In this document: in pieces, positions 48,887 through 56,271 of the stretch
How the letters are laid out: each line of letters begins with the position of its first letter
Position numbering within the stretch: the stretch's first letter is position 1
Virus record (IMG/VR): IMGVR_UViG_3300024239_000355
Coordinates: 62,001-126,000 of that record
Strand: one strand, 5' to 3'
Source: a virus
DNA: 64,000 nucleotides
Translations under genes and position numbers: made by a program
The notes under the pieces: model-generated
The model's database searches: none
What the model saw: only the letters and a program-made list of their open reading frames with translations
Told to the model about the DNA's origin: nothing

Positions 48887-50608
48887 TTACCGCCGAATAA
48901 GTACCGGCTTCGCAGGTTTCTTCTTTTTGCCTTTCTTAGGCGGGTAAATCGAAGCATTCGGGTCGCCTGCACCCAACGCGGTGGCAGCAGTCGCGACACA
49001 GCCCGCTGTGGTGCCGTTTTCGATGATGGTGTTACCCTGGTGTTGGAATGACGGCCCAACGAAGCCAGCGCGGGCGCTAACGCCCTTATTGGCGGTACCC
49101 GGCGGATCGTACTTAATGTGCTTCTCTGCCTTATCGAAACCAGCATCATCGGACTGGTAATTACCCTTTGTCCGTTTCTTCTTGGCTTCGTCAACCATGC
49201 TCTTATAGGCATCTCCAAGAGCCTCTTCGGGTTCATTACCCTCAACATCCCCACCCGCAGCCATGGTATCTCCCCACTTTTTAAAGGATACCGAAACGGC
49301 TTCTGGTTTAGATGGTTTTGTTGGCTGTGTGGCAATTGGGGTATCGAATACGTTCAGATCACCTTCAACGTCATCTTCCGTTGCAAACTCAAATTCGTTC
49401 GTATCGGTCTCATCTTCACGGTGATTAATTTCAAAATACATCACCGGCTCGTGACCAAATTTCTTAGTAAACATTCGGACGATATCAACCGCATCATAGT
49501 CCAACTCAGCAGCCACGCCCGCAACGATATCATTGATTAATGCAGAATACGGACCAAAAATTGCATTCTTGTCACGCAGATACTTGCTCATTTTAGACAG
49601 AACTCGATTAGCGATCTTGTCCTCGTCATCAGAGGCGTCCTTTTCAGGTGCTACCGTATCATGTCGCACATTATATTTACGCAGTACGTCATCGGTGTAA
49701 GACGGCTCGTGATTTGGTTCAGCGTTGTTTGGTACCGCCGTATCAGTACGGGGTGGAAGCGATGCATAAATGGACGGATCATCACTGACCGGGGCTTCCG
49801 CTCCATCGACTTCCGTTCCGTCAACATCAGCCGATTCGCCCATATGCATCAACTTACGCCCAAGTTTATACCCGAGATAAGTCGCACCCAATACCGCAGC
49901 ACCTTTCAGAAGCTTATTACCAGACCCAGATGCCCCAGTGGTTCCGGTGTTGGTTTCGGGATTATTAACCCCTTTAAGCTCAAGTTTTTGTGCCTTTGCC
50001 AGTTGTTCCAAATACGGAAGAAGCTCACTTTTCTTGGCTCGGGTACGGAGAGCCAAAAGAAGCCGCGTCATTGTAAGCTGCTTTTCGGAATGATTTAGGT
50101 CTTCCCAATCTATAATCAAACGACGAATTGCGCGATAACCCGAATCCCGTATATTAAGAGCATTTTCCATTTTAAGCAAAAAACGTCGATCCATGTTAAT
50201 ATCAGTATCATTTTGCGCCACCATCCGAAGCCAGCGCACAATATCAACTTCACGAGCATCTACATCTTCAAGATGAGTGCGGCTGGCATCCGGTTTCTTG
50301 TACTTTCCCTCATTGCCATTTAACAATTGAAATAACAGCAAATAAAGATCGGTACCCATACGCCGAAGCTGCTTAAAATGTCCATACATAACGGTTGCCT
50401 TGGCGTATTTGGCTGCCACAGGCGCGAAATCAAACTCGCTCTTAAGAATTTTCAAGGAGAGAAGATAGAGGAAGATAAAATCCGTGACATCTTTGGCAGT
50501 ATAATTACCAAATGCCTTTTCGTTACGGATCAAGGTAGACTCAAGCATACCGTCCACAACTTGATATTCGCCGTCTACGAAATTATTCAGAAAGGTCTTC
50601 TCGCTCAT
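48887..50608 (-). CDS. Large virion-type protein
   Basis: Five hundred seventy-three residues from MSEKTFLNNFVDGEYQVV (GAGGT site and late motif support ATG 50608; the longer frame upstream is not coding). Helical N-terminal half (VTDFIFLYLLSLKIL; LRRMGTDLYLLLFQLL), a low-complexity middle with a short hydrophobic stretch (LLKGAAVLGATYLGYKLG, about 246-263), an Asp/Glu region, and a Lys-rich tail ending KPVLIRR. No family recognised. Confidence 0.7.
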   Translation of the reverse strand: MSEKTFLNNFVDGEYQVVDGMLESTLIRNEKAFGNYTAKDVTDFIFLYLLSLKILKSEFDFAPVAAKYAKATVMYGHFKQLRRMGTDLYLLLFQLLNGNEGKYKKPDASRTHLEDVDAREVDIVRWLRMVAQNDTDINMDRRFLLKMENALNIRDSGYRAIRRLIIDWEDLNHSEKQLTMTRLLLALRTRAKKSELLPYLEQLAKAQKLELKGVNNPETNTGTTGASGSGNKLLKGAAVLGATYLGYKLGRKLMHMGESADVDGTEVDGAEAPVSDDPSIYASLPPRTDTAVPNNAEPNHEPSYTDDVLRKYNVRHDTVAPEKDASDDEDKIANRVLSKMSKYLRDKNAIFGPYSALINDIVAGVAAELDYDAVDIVRMFTKKFGHEPVMYFEINHREDETDTNEFEFATEDDVEGDLNVFDTPIATQPTKPSKPEAVSVSFKKWGDTMAAGGDVEGNEPEEALGDAYKSMVDEAKKKRTKGNYQSDDAGFDKAEKHIKYDPPGTANKGVSARAGFVGPSFQHQGNTIIENGTTAGCVATAATALGAGDPNASIYPPKKGKKKKPAKPVLIRR

Positions 50609-50635
50609 ATCTACCTCGGTGTAACGCTGACCGAG

Positions 50636-50643
50636 GTATTTAT
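50636..50643 (-). promoter_or_regulatory. T4-like late promoter motif (ATAAATAC)
   Basis: 28 bp upstream of the start at 50608. Confidence 0.55.
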
Positions 50644-50648
50644 CCAGA

Positions 50649-50676
50649 TTGACACTAGACGCAAACGTGATATGAT
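50649..50676 (+). promoter_or_regulatory. Strong sigma70-type promoter
   Basis: TTGACA, 16-bp spacer, TATGAT, 26 bp before the zeta-like gene. Overlaps the late-promoter region of the opposite strand, so the two genes are divergent early/late. Confidence 0.75.
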
Positions 50677-50702
50677 GTTTTAATTTGGAATGGTGATAAC
50701 TA

Positions 50703-50969
50703 ATGTTTAACCACACCACCGACCTGCGCACATGGGGCGCTAAGAAAGCGACGGATGAGCAGCGGTATGTTGCTCGGGAAAATGAGGCATTCCGGGTTGA
50801 AGCCCGCCGAAATAGATTACTTGGTGAATGGGTTGCCGCCAAAGTGGCGCCCTTCAAGAATTTGAGGATATGGCTCGCTTCCAAATCATGGTCGGGCAGC
50901 CCTAGATCACGCTGCGTTCCGACGAACAAAAAGCGCCTTACGCTCGCTTTCCTTCATGAAATTCCGTGA
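50703..50969 (+). CDS. DUF1476/F1-ATPase zeta-inhibitor-like protein, possibly frameshifted
   Basis: The N-terminal half matches DUF1476: WGAKKATDEQRYVARENEAF, then FRVEARRNRLLGEWVAAK (ARRN-LLG-W is the family core). The alphaproteobacterial zeta subunit inhibits the F1 ATPase. From about codon 48 the annotated frame turns Lys/Arg/Ser-rich and runs into the opposite gene. A shift of one frame at about 50842 gives GALQEFEDMARFQIMVGQP and a stop at 50904-50906, which fits the expected size better. So either a sequence error or a frameshift. A phage-encoded ATPase inhibitor would be an early host-takeover protein (inference). Confidence 0.6.
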   Translation: MFNHTTDLRTWGAKKATDEQRYVARENEAFRVEARRNRLLGEWVAAKVAPFKNLRIWLASKSWSGSPRSRCVPTNKKRLTLAFLHEIP

Positions 50970-51179
50970 AACAATATTCGTCAGTATCGTGTTGACGGAA
51001 AACTGGGTCCATTCCATACCCTCGGGATGGCGAAGCACAGCGGTAGTTTGCCGATTAAGCAAATCGGAAAGTTCCAGGTAAGTAGAGACTTCGTTCTCAA
51101 TGAGAAGGTTCCGCAAATGGTAGAGGAAATCGTTCGCCCAGCGAGCCGACAATCGAACCGGTGCTTTTACTTTGGACAT
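50907..51179 (-). CDS. Hypothetical protein
   Basis: Ninety residues, MSKVKAPVRLSARWANDFLYH, helical (LIENEVSTYLELSDLLN) with a basic C-terminus. Its start overlaps the next upstream gene by 13 bp. Unknown function. Confidence 0.6.
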   Translation of the reverse strand: MSKVKAPVRLSARWANDFLYHLRNLLIENEVSTYLELSDLLNRQTTAVLRHPEGMEWTQFSVNTILTNIVSRNFMKESERKALFVRRNAA

Positions 51180-51490
51180 TCACAATCCCCGCACATCTTG
51201 ACTTTTCGCGTAATGTATTGTTTATCGCCAGGAAGACGATACTCAATTTTCACGTCCCGAAGATGGTTCTCGTGATACGTTCCACCGCAGGACCAGCATA
51301 CCATCTGGTCACCCATATCGATTTCTTCAACACGCAACACCACACAGACCAAGTGTTTTCGATCACTCGGGTGATATGTGCGAAGAACGAAACGATCATC
51401 GATATGGGTAACGCCAAAGCCAGCCTTGGCGATTCCCTGACGAATGATTTCGAGGATTTCTTCCTCGCGTTGGTTCAGTGTGACTTCCAT
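51167..51490 (-). CDS. Zinc-binding hypothetical protein
   Basis: One hundred seven residues from MEVTLNQREEEILEIIRQG. CWSCGGTYH and a final CGDCECPK give two C-x2-C pairs, a likely zinc ribbon; the middle is beta-rich (DRKHLVCVVLRVEEIDM). The ATG overlaps the previous stop (TAATG). Unknown function. Confidence 0.65.
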   Translation of the reverse strand: MEVTLNQREEEILEIIRQGIAKAGFGVTHIDDRFVLRTYHPSDRKHLVCVVLRVEEIDMGDQMVCWSCGGTYHENHLRDVKIEYRLPGDKQYITRKVKMCGDCECPK

Positions 51491-51732
51491 TACCACCACT
51501 CATACCCGGCATCATGAAGGAGCGGGCGAAACAACGGTTCATAGTCCGGATCACGCAGCACTTTGTGCATTTCAGAGCTATTGAAACGTTTCTTCGGACG
51601 ATCCTTCAACTGACAATACCACCGAGGGGGCGACCAGCGCCCCTTCGTATTGTCATACAGAATTTCATGCTTGGGCAACGCCCACAGCTTACGAAGCCAC
51701 TTCTCGTTTTTGCGACGCATCGTGCGCGACAT
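51490..51732 (-). CDS. Small basic protein
   Basis: Eighty residues from MSRTMRRKNEKWLRKLW; GGGAG site upstream. Trp/Arg/Lys-rich, ending HDAGYEWW, with a WSPPRWYCQLKDRPKKRF stretch. Could bind nucleic acid. Longer upstream frame rejected. Unknown function. Confidence 0.6.
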   Translation of the reverse strand: MSRTMRRKNEKWLRKLWALPKHEILYDNTKGRWSPPRWYCQLKDRPKKRFNSSEMHKVLRDPDYEPLFRPLLHDAGYEWW

Positions 51733-51802
51733 GATACACTCCCATGTTAGTACATGAGAGTGTGTCGTAGACGCGATAATGCTTATTGAGGACGACCACG
51801 TT

Positions 51803-52381
51803 TCACCCCAGATTCTGCCGCATCCAGTACAACCCAATGATCAGGCTGGACGTATTCAGTTCGCCACGATCCAGCTTCAGGTAGGCTTCCTTGAGCGGCA
51901 TCTTGATCACCTTGATGTCCTCGTGGTGATCCTGAAGCCCCCCATGGGTAGCCGCACCGCTGGAGTCGATGTCCGCGACGAAAATATGCAGCTTCTCGGT
52001 ACAGGCACCGGGGCTGGGATACAGCGAGGTGGCGTGGAAGATGTGGTTGATCTTACAGCCGGGCGCCTCTTCCTCGACCTCACGACGCGCCACATCTTCG
52101 GGCGCCTCACCTTCCACATCCATGGACCCGGCGACAATTTCTTTTAGCCAAGGATCATCACCATTAACGGCGGCACCAACCCTGAACTGTTCGGTGATCA
52201 CGATCTCGTCGGTAGCTCGGTCGTACAGCAAAATACCAACACTGTCACCACGATGAAATACACAACGACTAAAAGCCACGGTATCCGTCCCATCATACCG
52301 TTCATGTTGAATCGTGACAGTCTTAAACACAAATTTTCCAATTTGCGCCAACACCCGATCATCGACACACGAAAAACGCAT
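51803..52381 (-). CDS. NUDIX hydrolase (ADP-ribose pyrophosphatase-like)
   Basis: About 192 residues from MRFSCVDDRVLAQIG; GAGGT site. The Nudix box is present with E92, R100, E101, E104 and E105 (REVEEEA); only the leading Gly is Ser86. EQFRVGA, WLKEIVAGSMD and SLYPSPGACTEK match ADP-ribose pyrophosphatases (NudF type). Cleaves ADP-ribose to AMP and ribose phosphate. In a phage it could clear ADP-ribose made by NAD-consuming defence systems or by ARTs. Own sigma70-type promoter. Confidence 0.88.
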   Translation of the reverse strand: MRFSCVDDRVLAQIGKFVFKTVTIQHERYDGTDTVAFSRCVFHRGDSVGILLYDRATDEIVITEQFRVGAAVNGDDPWLKEIVAGSMDVEGEAPEDVARREVEEEAPGCKINHIFHATSLYPSPGACTEKLHIFVADIDSSGAATHGGLQDHHEDIKVIKMPLKEAYLKLDRGELNTSSLIIGLYWMRQNLG

Positions 52382-52408
52382 TTCACACCTCGCTGACTTT
52401 CGCAGTGA

Positions 52409-52437
52409 TGTATAGCATACAAAGATCGAAAATGCAA
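52409..52437 (-). promoter_or_regulatory. Sigma70-type promoter for NUDIX gene
   Basis: TTGCAT, 17-bp spacer, TATACA, 28 bp before ATG 52381. Confidence 0.55.
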
Positions 52438-52448
52438 GAAGTCTGAAA

Positions 52449-53603
52449 CTACAAGCACACCGGGATGCACCGTCGAATGTTGTGGTAACGGCTGTCTGGA
52501 ATTTCTCGAAGGAAAACCGCCGTCTCGTGCTTAATTTTGTCAAAGTCAGTTTCCCAGATATAGACTAAATTGTACCCTCCGTTGATAATTTTTCGTTCCC
52601 GCTCAATGGTCTTTCGAAACAAATCCCCGTAAGAATGCTTGTTGGAGCGATTAATTTCGGTCGGATGATATATTTCCGGGTTACCATGCCAATAATCCCC
52701 ATAAAACTCGTAGACCGTATTACTGTGTGGATCAAAACCATCCACACGAACCCACACCCCATCATCGAATTGAAGTTTATACTCGATGAATTCTTTCCCA
52801 ACTTGATACAATGACAACCAGTCATTTTGTTTCTTTGTCATACTACAAGATGGACACCCCCGCCCCTGTAAATGTCCCAAAGGACGTTGTTCAAACAATC
52901 CATGTTGCGGGCAAATAATTTTCACTTTCGTCGTGGAATCCTCATATGAAACCAAGTTGTAATCATATTTGTTCCCATGCACCATACGTGATCTGGTAAT
53001 AAAAATTTCAGTAGTAAGGAACATCGACTCATATACACACTTAGGACAGTTTGCTCCACCCAAATGTTCTTCGGGAGTTTGCTCGAACAACCCATGTTTA
53101 TGACATATTATTTGTACTTTAGTCCTGTTGTTAGTGTAATCAACCATCGAGTAATTATATCGATCCTGATGTACTTTCGTGGCGGCTAAAACAAAATCTT
53201 TGGTTGTTCTCCGTTGATTATTAGCACATTTCGGACATCCATGTTTACTACTGATATGTTTATTTGGCATTTGAAAGAACTCTCCATGTTCCGCACAAAT
53301 AATTCTAACTGGCGTTTTATTATTACAATACACCACATTAGAATAATCATATCGATTTCCATGCACAACCGTAGCTCGTTGTATAAAATCATCAGTGGTT
53401 AGGGTGTCCTTTCCGCTACATTTCATACACCCCTTGCCACAAAGATGGTTAGATGGTAATTGCTCAAAATCACCATGCTCATGGCAGGTAATTATTACTT
53501 TTACAGTTTGTTTAACGTATTTGGTATGAGAGTAGTCATATTTGTCGCCGTGAATAGCTTTGCATTCAGCGATAAAGTGTTCTGTTGTTTTTCTTGATGA
53601 CAT
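52449..53603 (-). CDS. Homing endonuclease with four DUF723-type repeats
   Basis: Three hundred eighty-four residues. Four repeats of about 62 residues: H-G-x-K-Y-D-Y-S, then V-x-I-x-C-x-x-H-G-x-F-x-Q, then H-L-x-G-x-x-C-x-K-C, each with a zinc knuckle. The C-terminus has RVDGFDPHSNTVYEFYGDYW and HGNPEIYHP, the EDxHD-like nuclease fold. AT-rich compared with neighbours. Typical free-standing phage homing endonuclease, here next to the NUDIX gene. Confidence 0.9.
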   Translation of the reverse strand: MSSRKTTEHFIAECKAIHGDKYDYSHTKYVKQTVKVIITCHEHGDFEQLPSNHLCGKGCMKCSGKDTLTTDDFIQRATVVHGNRYDYSNVVYCNNKTPVRIICAEHGEFFQMPNKHISSKHGCPKCANNQRRTTKDFVLAATKVHQDRYNYSMVDYTNNRTKVQIICHKHGLFEQTPEEHLGGANCPKCVYESMFLTTEIFITRSRMVHGNKYDYNLVSYEDSTTKVKIICPQHGLFEQRPLGHLQGRGCPSCSMTKKQNDWLSLYQVGKEFIEYKLQFDDGVWVRVDGFDPHSNTVYEFYGDYWHGNPEIYHPTEINRSNKHSYGDLFRKTIERERKIINGGYNLVYIWETDFDKIKHETAVFLREIPDSRYHNIRRCIPVCL

Positions 53604-53824
53604 GTTTTACACCTGCTAAATAGACCCATGCGGGACAGCCCTCTCAACACCTGCGAGGGTTTTATCGAGGGGTAGGAGCCTCGATAATTACCGCTATCTC
53701 TATTTATCTTCAGGGTCTCGAATGATTAGCTGCCACAAAGTAAAGCCAGTTAGATATTTTGGCGTAGCTTGACAGGAGACTAAGTACAAGCTACTATGGC
53801 ACTATTAGGCAAGGAGGATTTGCC
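53604..53824. other. Structured leader between endonuclease and small protein
   Basis: About 220 bp, divergent. Holds two hairpins on the minus-strand side (CCCTC/GAGGG and ATCGAGG/CCTCGAT), a GATAAATAGA motif near 53696-53705 (minus) and a sigma70-type promoter (plus) at 53769-53797. Otherwise no gene. Confidence 0.5.
53769..53797 (+). promoter_or_regulatory. Strong sigma70-type promoter
   Basis: TTGACA, 17-bp spacer, TACTAT, followed by AAGGAGGA before ATG 53825. Confidence 0.7.
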
Positions 53825-54085
53825 ATGTTCGGCTTTATCAGACAGATCATTCGCGACCTTCGCACCCCGGATACACCGGTAAACATCGAGAAGGCGCATC
53901 GCGAGTCCTACAATCGTGCCCGGATGGGTACCGACAATCTGACCGAAGCGCAATTGAGCCGTCCAGTTCCGCAAAAAAAGTCGGAGCCGAAAACAGTTCC
54001 GGCTCCGACTAACAATGATGACGACATCTGGGCAGTCGTTAACGCGGAAATCGACCGCCGACTTGCCGAGGATGCTAAGAAGTAG
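53825..54085 (+). CDS. Small hypothetical protein
   Basis: Eighty-six residues, MFGFIRQIIRDLRTPDTP at the start, a Lys/Pro-rich middle (VPQKKSEPKTVPAP) and an acidic helix at the end (DDIWAVVNAEIDRRLAED). Excellent promoter and ribosome site suggest an early abundant protein. Converges with 54075-54863. Function unknown. Confidence 0.65.
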   Translation: MFGFIRQIIRDLRTPDTPVNIEKAHRESYNRARMGTDNLTEAQLSRPVPQKKSEPKTVPAPTNNDDDIWAVVNAEIDRRLAEDAKK

Positions 54086-54863
54086 CGTGCGCCCGCGCAG
54101 CCTTGTAAACGGCGTTCGCAAAGTCCGGATTGTCCGCCATGGCGTCGTTCACGGCGTCTAGGAACTTCTTGCGCTTTGCAGGATCGTTTATAATGTCATC
54201 CAGCTTTTGGGTGGTACCCTGCTGTGTAGAACCCTGGTTACCCGCTTGCCCTGGCGAACCTTGACTCGGTGATTGCTGCGGTTGGGCTTGATTGGGCTGG
54301 TCTTCTGCTGCTTGCGCAGCTTCCCCAGTACGATCTTGCCAGTCGTGAATGATAGTCGTGAGCTTCTTAAGAAGCGTACCTTTATCTTCCAAGTAATAGC
54401 CACGACCCTTGGGGGACCAGAGGTTGGGTTCGCGCATCAATTTCTTCAAATCTGCGACAGCTTCTTGGTCTTTTTCAATCCCGCGATAGGCGGTCTTGAT
54501 CCAGCTAGTTAGAGTTTCGCCCCACGCACCCGTCTTCTGGGGATTTTCGCCACGGCGCGAAATGTACTGGGACAAACTCTTGGCCACATCCATTTGTGTG
54601 CGTCGGTTCTGCTTCCACCCCGAGAATTTGCCTTTAACCCCTGCCCAGGCAGTGCCGATGCCTTCGTCGGTGATTTCCTCCGAGACAGCATCCTCTCCGA
54701 TGATCCTTGGTTCATCGGCGGTCTGCTCAGCGGTTTCGCTCAACTGCTTAATAAAGCCAAATTCAGTGGTTTCCGTGATGGTGGCTTCGGCGGTATCCGA
54801 CTGGGGAGCAGCCGTACCCTCCAATAGCGCAATCATTTTACGCATATCATCTGTATTGCTCAT
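54075..54863 (-). CDS. Virion-type protein with Gln/Pro/Gly linker
   Basis: Two hundred sixty-two residues beginning MSNTDDMRKMIALLEG, a start seen in small particle-associated proteins of T4-like phages. A helical middle (YISRRGENPQKTGAWGETL; VADLKKLMREPNLW), a Gln/Pro/Gly-rich linker (about 190-215) and a C-terminal helix bundle (FLDAVNDAMADNPDFANAV). Unknown function. Confidence 0.6.
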   Translation of the reverse strand: MSNTDDMRKMIALLEGTAAPQSDTAEATITETTEFGFIKQLSETAEQTADEPRIIGEDAVSEEITDEGIGTAWAGVKGKFSGWKQNRRTQMDVAKSLSQYISRRGENPQKTGAWGETLTSWIKTAYRGIEKDQEAVADLKKLMREPNLWSPKGRGYYLEDKGTLLKKLTTIIHDWQDRTGEAAQAAEDQPNQAQPQQSPSQGSPGQAGNQGSTQQGTTQKLDDIINDPAKRKKFLDAVNDAMADNPDFANAVYKAARAHATS

Positions 54864-55120
54864 TTTTCCTCCTTGCGCTCTCGGAGTTGGCGCATTGTAT
54901 TCTTAAATTTTTGGGGGCTACGGCTACGAATAGCCAAGAAAAGACGTTTTTCAATTTTTTCTACATCGTCCGTATCGAACGAATTCTCACAAAATTCCAT
55001 AAGGCGGATAGCTGCTGCAATGACATGCTCCGCTTGAACTTCGACAAAAGACTCTGAATTTCGTTTCGGGACGAAATTTGTGATTTCATCGATCATTGAC
55101 TTGATACGCTTATCCGTCAT
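54860..55120 (-). CDS. Hypothetical helical protein
   Basis: Eighty-six residues, overlaps neighbours on both sides by ATGA (54860, 55117). Charged helices (VQAEHVIAAAIRLMEFCE; FKNTMRQLRERKEEK). Unknown function. Confidence 0.6.
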   Translation of the reverse strand: MTDKRIKSMIDEITNFVPKRNSESFVEVQAEHVIAAAIRLMEFCENSFDTDDVEKIEKRLFLAIRSRSPQKFKNTMRQLRERKEEK

Positions 55121-55779
55121 TTTGTATGTCCTTCAATCACGAAACCGTATTTTTGCTGAAGTGTGTCGATGATATCATTAATACAATGTGATGCCAGAAT
55201 AGGTCCACTGCCCTGTTCTTCCGACAATACTTCATCCCGCGACCATTTATTGACCAATGCCACAAGATCGTTCACGAGATTGCCGTAGTTCACTGCATTA
55301 ATGTGATCGGCACTTTCCGCCAATTGGGTGATGCCGTGGTTATCATACTCAGCAAGAGCAGTTCCGAGGGTTTGGATAAGACCGTAAACATCGATCTCTT
55401 CACCTGAAAATGCATCCAAACCCAGTATTTGCGCAATATTGTTCTCTTCCAACACTGAAAAATATGAGTGAAGTTGACGTGCAGTCTCAATAACCAAATT
55501 GGCATCATCCTGCTTAAATGCTTCACACAAAGTATCAATCGTCTGCGATGCATATACGGCATCAATCCCGCTCAATACCACCGACAAATCTTCAGCAGTT
55601 ATTCGCTGGACATGACGATAGAGATGTTCCGTGATATTCACGATACGACGGTACAGGTCATCCTTACGCACAGTCCGTTTATCGGCGGTGCGAGGCACTG
55701 AGATACCAGTGCCCGTTTGAACCGTCTCTAGCAGGTATCGCATGTGCCGGATTTCATTATCACCCGGTTGATATGCCAT
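55117..55779 (-). CDS. Hypothetical helical protein
   Basis: Two hundred twenty residues, MAYQPGDNEIRHMRYLLE at the start. All-helical, rich in Leu/Ile/Asp/Glu. Late motif TAAATAC at 55812-55817 (minus), 33 bp upstream. Likely virion-associated, not recognised. Confidence 0.65.
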   Translation of the reverse strand: MAYQPGDNEIRHMRYLLETVQTGTGISVPRTADKRTVRKDDLYRRIVNITEHLYRHVQRITAEDLSVVLSGIDAVYASQTIDTLCEAFKQDDANLVIETARQLHSYFSVLEENNIAQILGLDAFSGEEIDVYGLIQTLGTALAEYDNHGITQLAESADHINAVNYGNLVNDLVALVNKWSRDEVLSEEQGSGPILASHCINDIIDTLQQKYGFVIEGHTK

Positions 55780-55810
55780 TACGTCAGCCTCTCTAATACA
55801 CTATTCGTTG

Positions 55811-55818
55811 GTATTTAT
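55811..55818 (-). promoter_or_regulatory. T4-like late promoter motif (ATAAATAC)
   Basis: Minus-strand motif 32 bp upstream of 55779. Forms a divergent pair with the plus-strand motif at 55833-55840. Confidence 0.5.
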
Positions 55819-55832
55819 CATTGATGCGAAAT

Positions 55833-55840
55833 TATAAATA
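55833..55840 (+). promoter_or_regulatory. T4-like late promoter (TATAAATA)
   Basis: Perfect octamer, 33 bp upstream of ATG 55873. Confidence 0.6.
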
Positions 55841-55872
55841 CAGGGGAGCCGCGTCGCCCAGGAGTTGGACAT

Positions 55873-56271
55873 ATGACAAAGAAAATCGACAAGAAAGCAA
55901 TTATGGAATTCGTTGAAGTTCTTGCGGAACTTCAAACCCCCATTTCCCCCGAAGACGCAACAACCATTCACGGCGGTGATGAAAAAACGGAAATTGGTGG
56001 TGGTGAAGAGAGCTATGATCTTCTAAGCCCAGACGATCCTCGTGTAATGAGCATTCAACGTGTTGCCAGATTGTTTGGTGATGATCCGGCAAGTCCCAGT
56101 GTATCAACAATACAAGTCGCATTACGACGCTTAATTGATCACGATCACCTTACACACGAATACCTTGAACTTCTGTCGAATATGTTCCGGATCACCGTAG
56201 AAGCTTTGATAATGGACCAAAGCCTCTACTCTCGTATGCGTTACATTCTGAACAAGAACTCCCCTGCTTAG
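55873..56271 (+). CDS. Hypothetical protein
   Basis: One hundred thirty-two residues. KKIDKKAIMEFVEVLAELQ, an acidic linker, then VALRRLIDHDHLTHEYLELLSN and a helical end. The stop overlaps the helicase stop region on the other strand. Late motif upstream. Unknown function. Confidence 0.65.
   Translation: MTKKIDKKAIMEFVEVLAELQTPISPEDATTIHGGDEKTEIGGGEESYDLLSPDDPRVMSIQRVARLFGDDPASPSVSTIQVALRRLIDHDHLTHEYLELLSNMFRITVEALIMDQSLYSRMRYILNKNSPA

Noticed and set aside
48887-50929. N-terminal extension (50609-50929) of the large virion-type gene
   Set aside because: It overlaps the divergent promoters and the zeta-like gene; ribosome site and late motif support ATG 50608.
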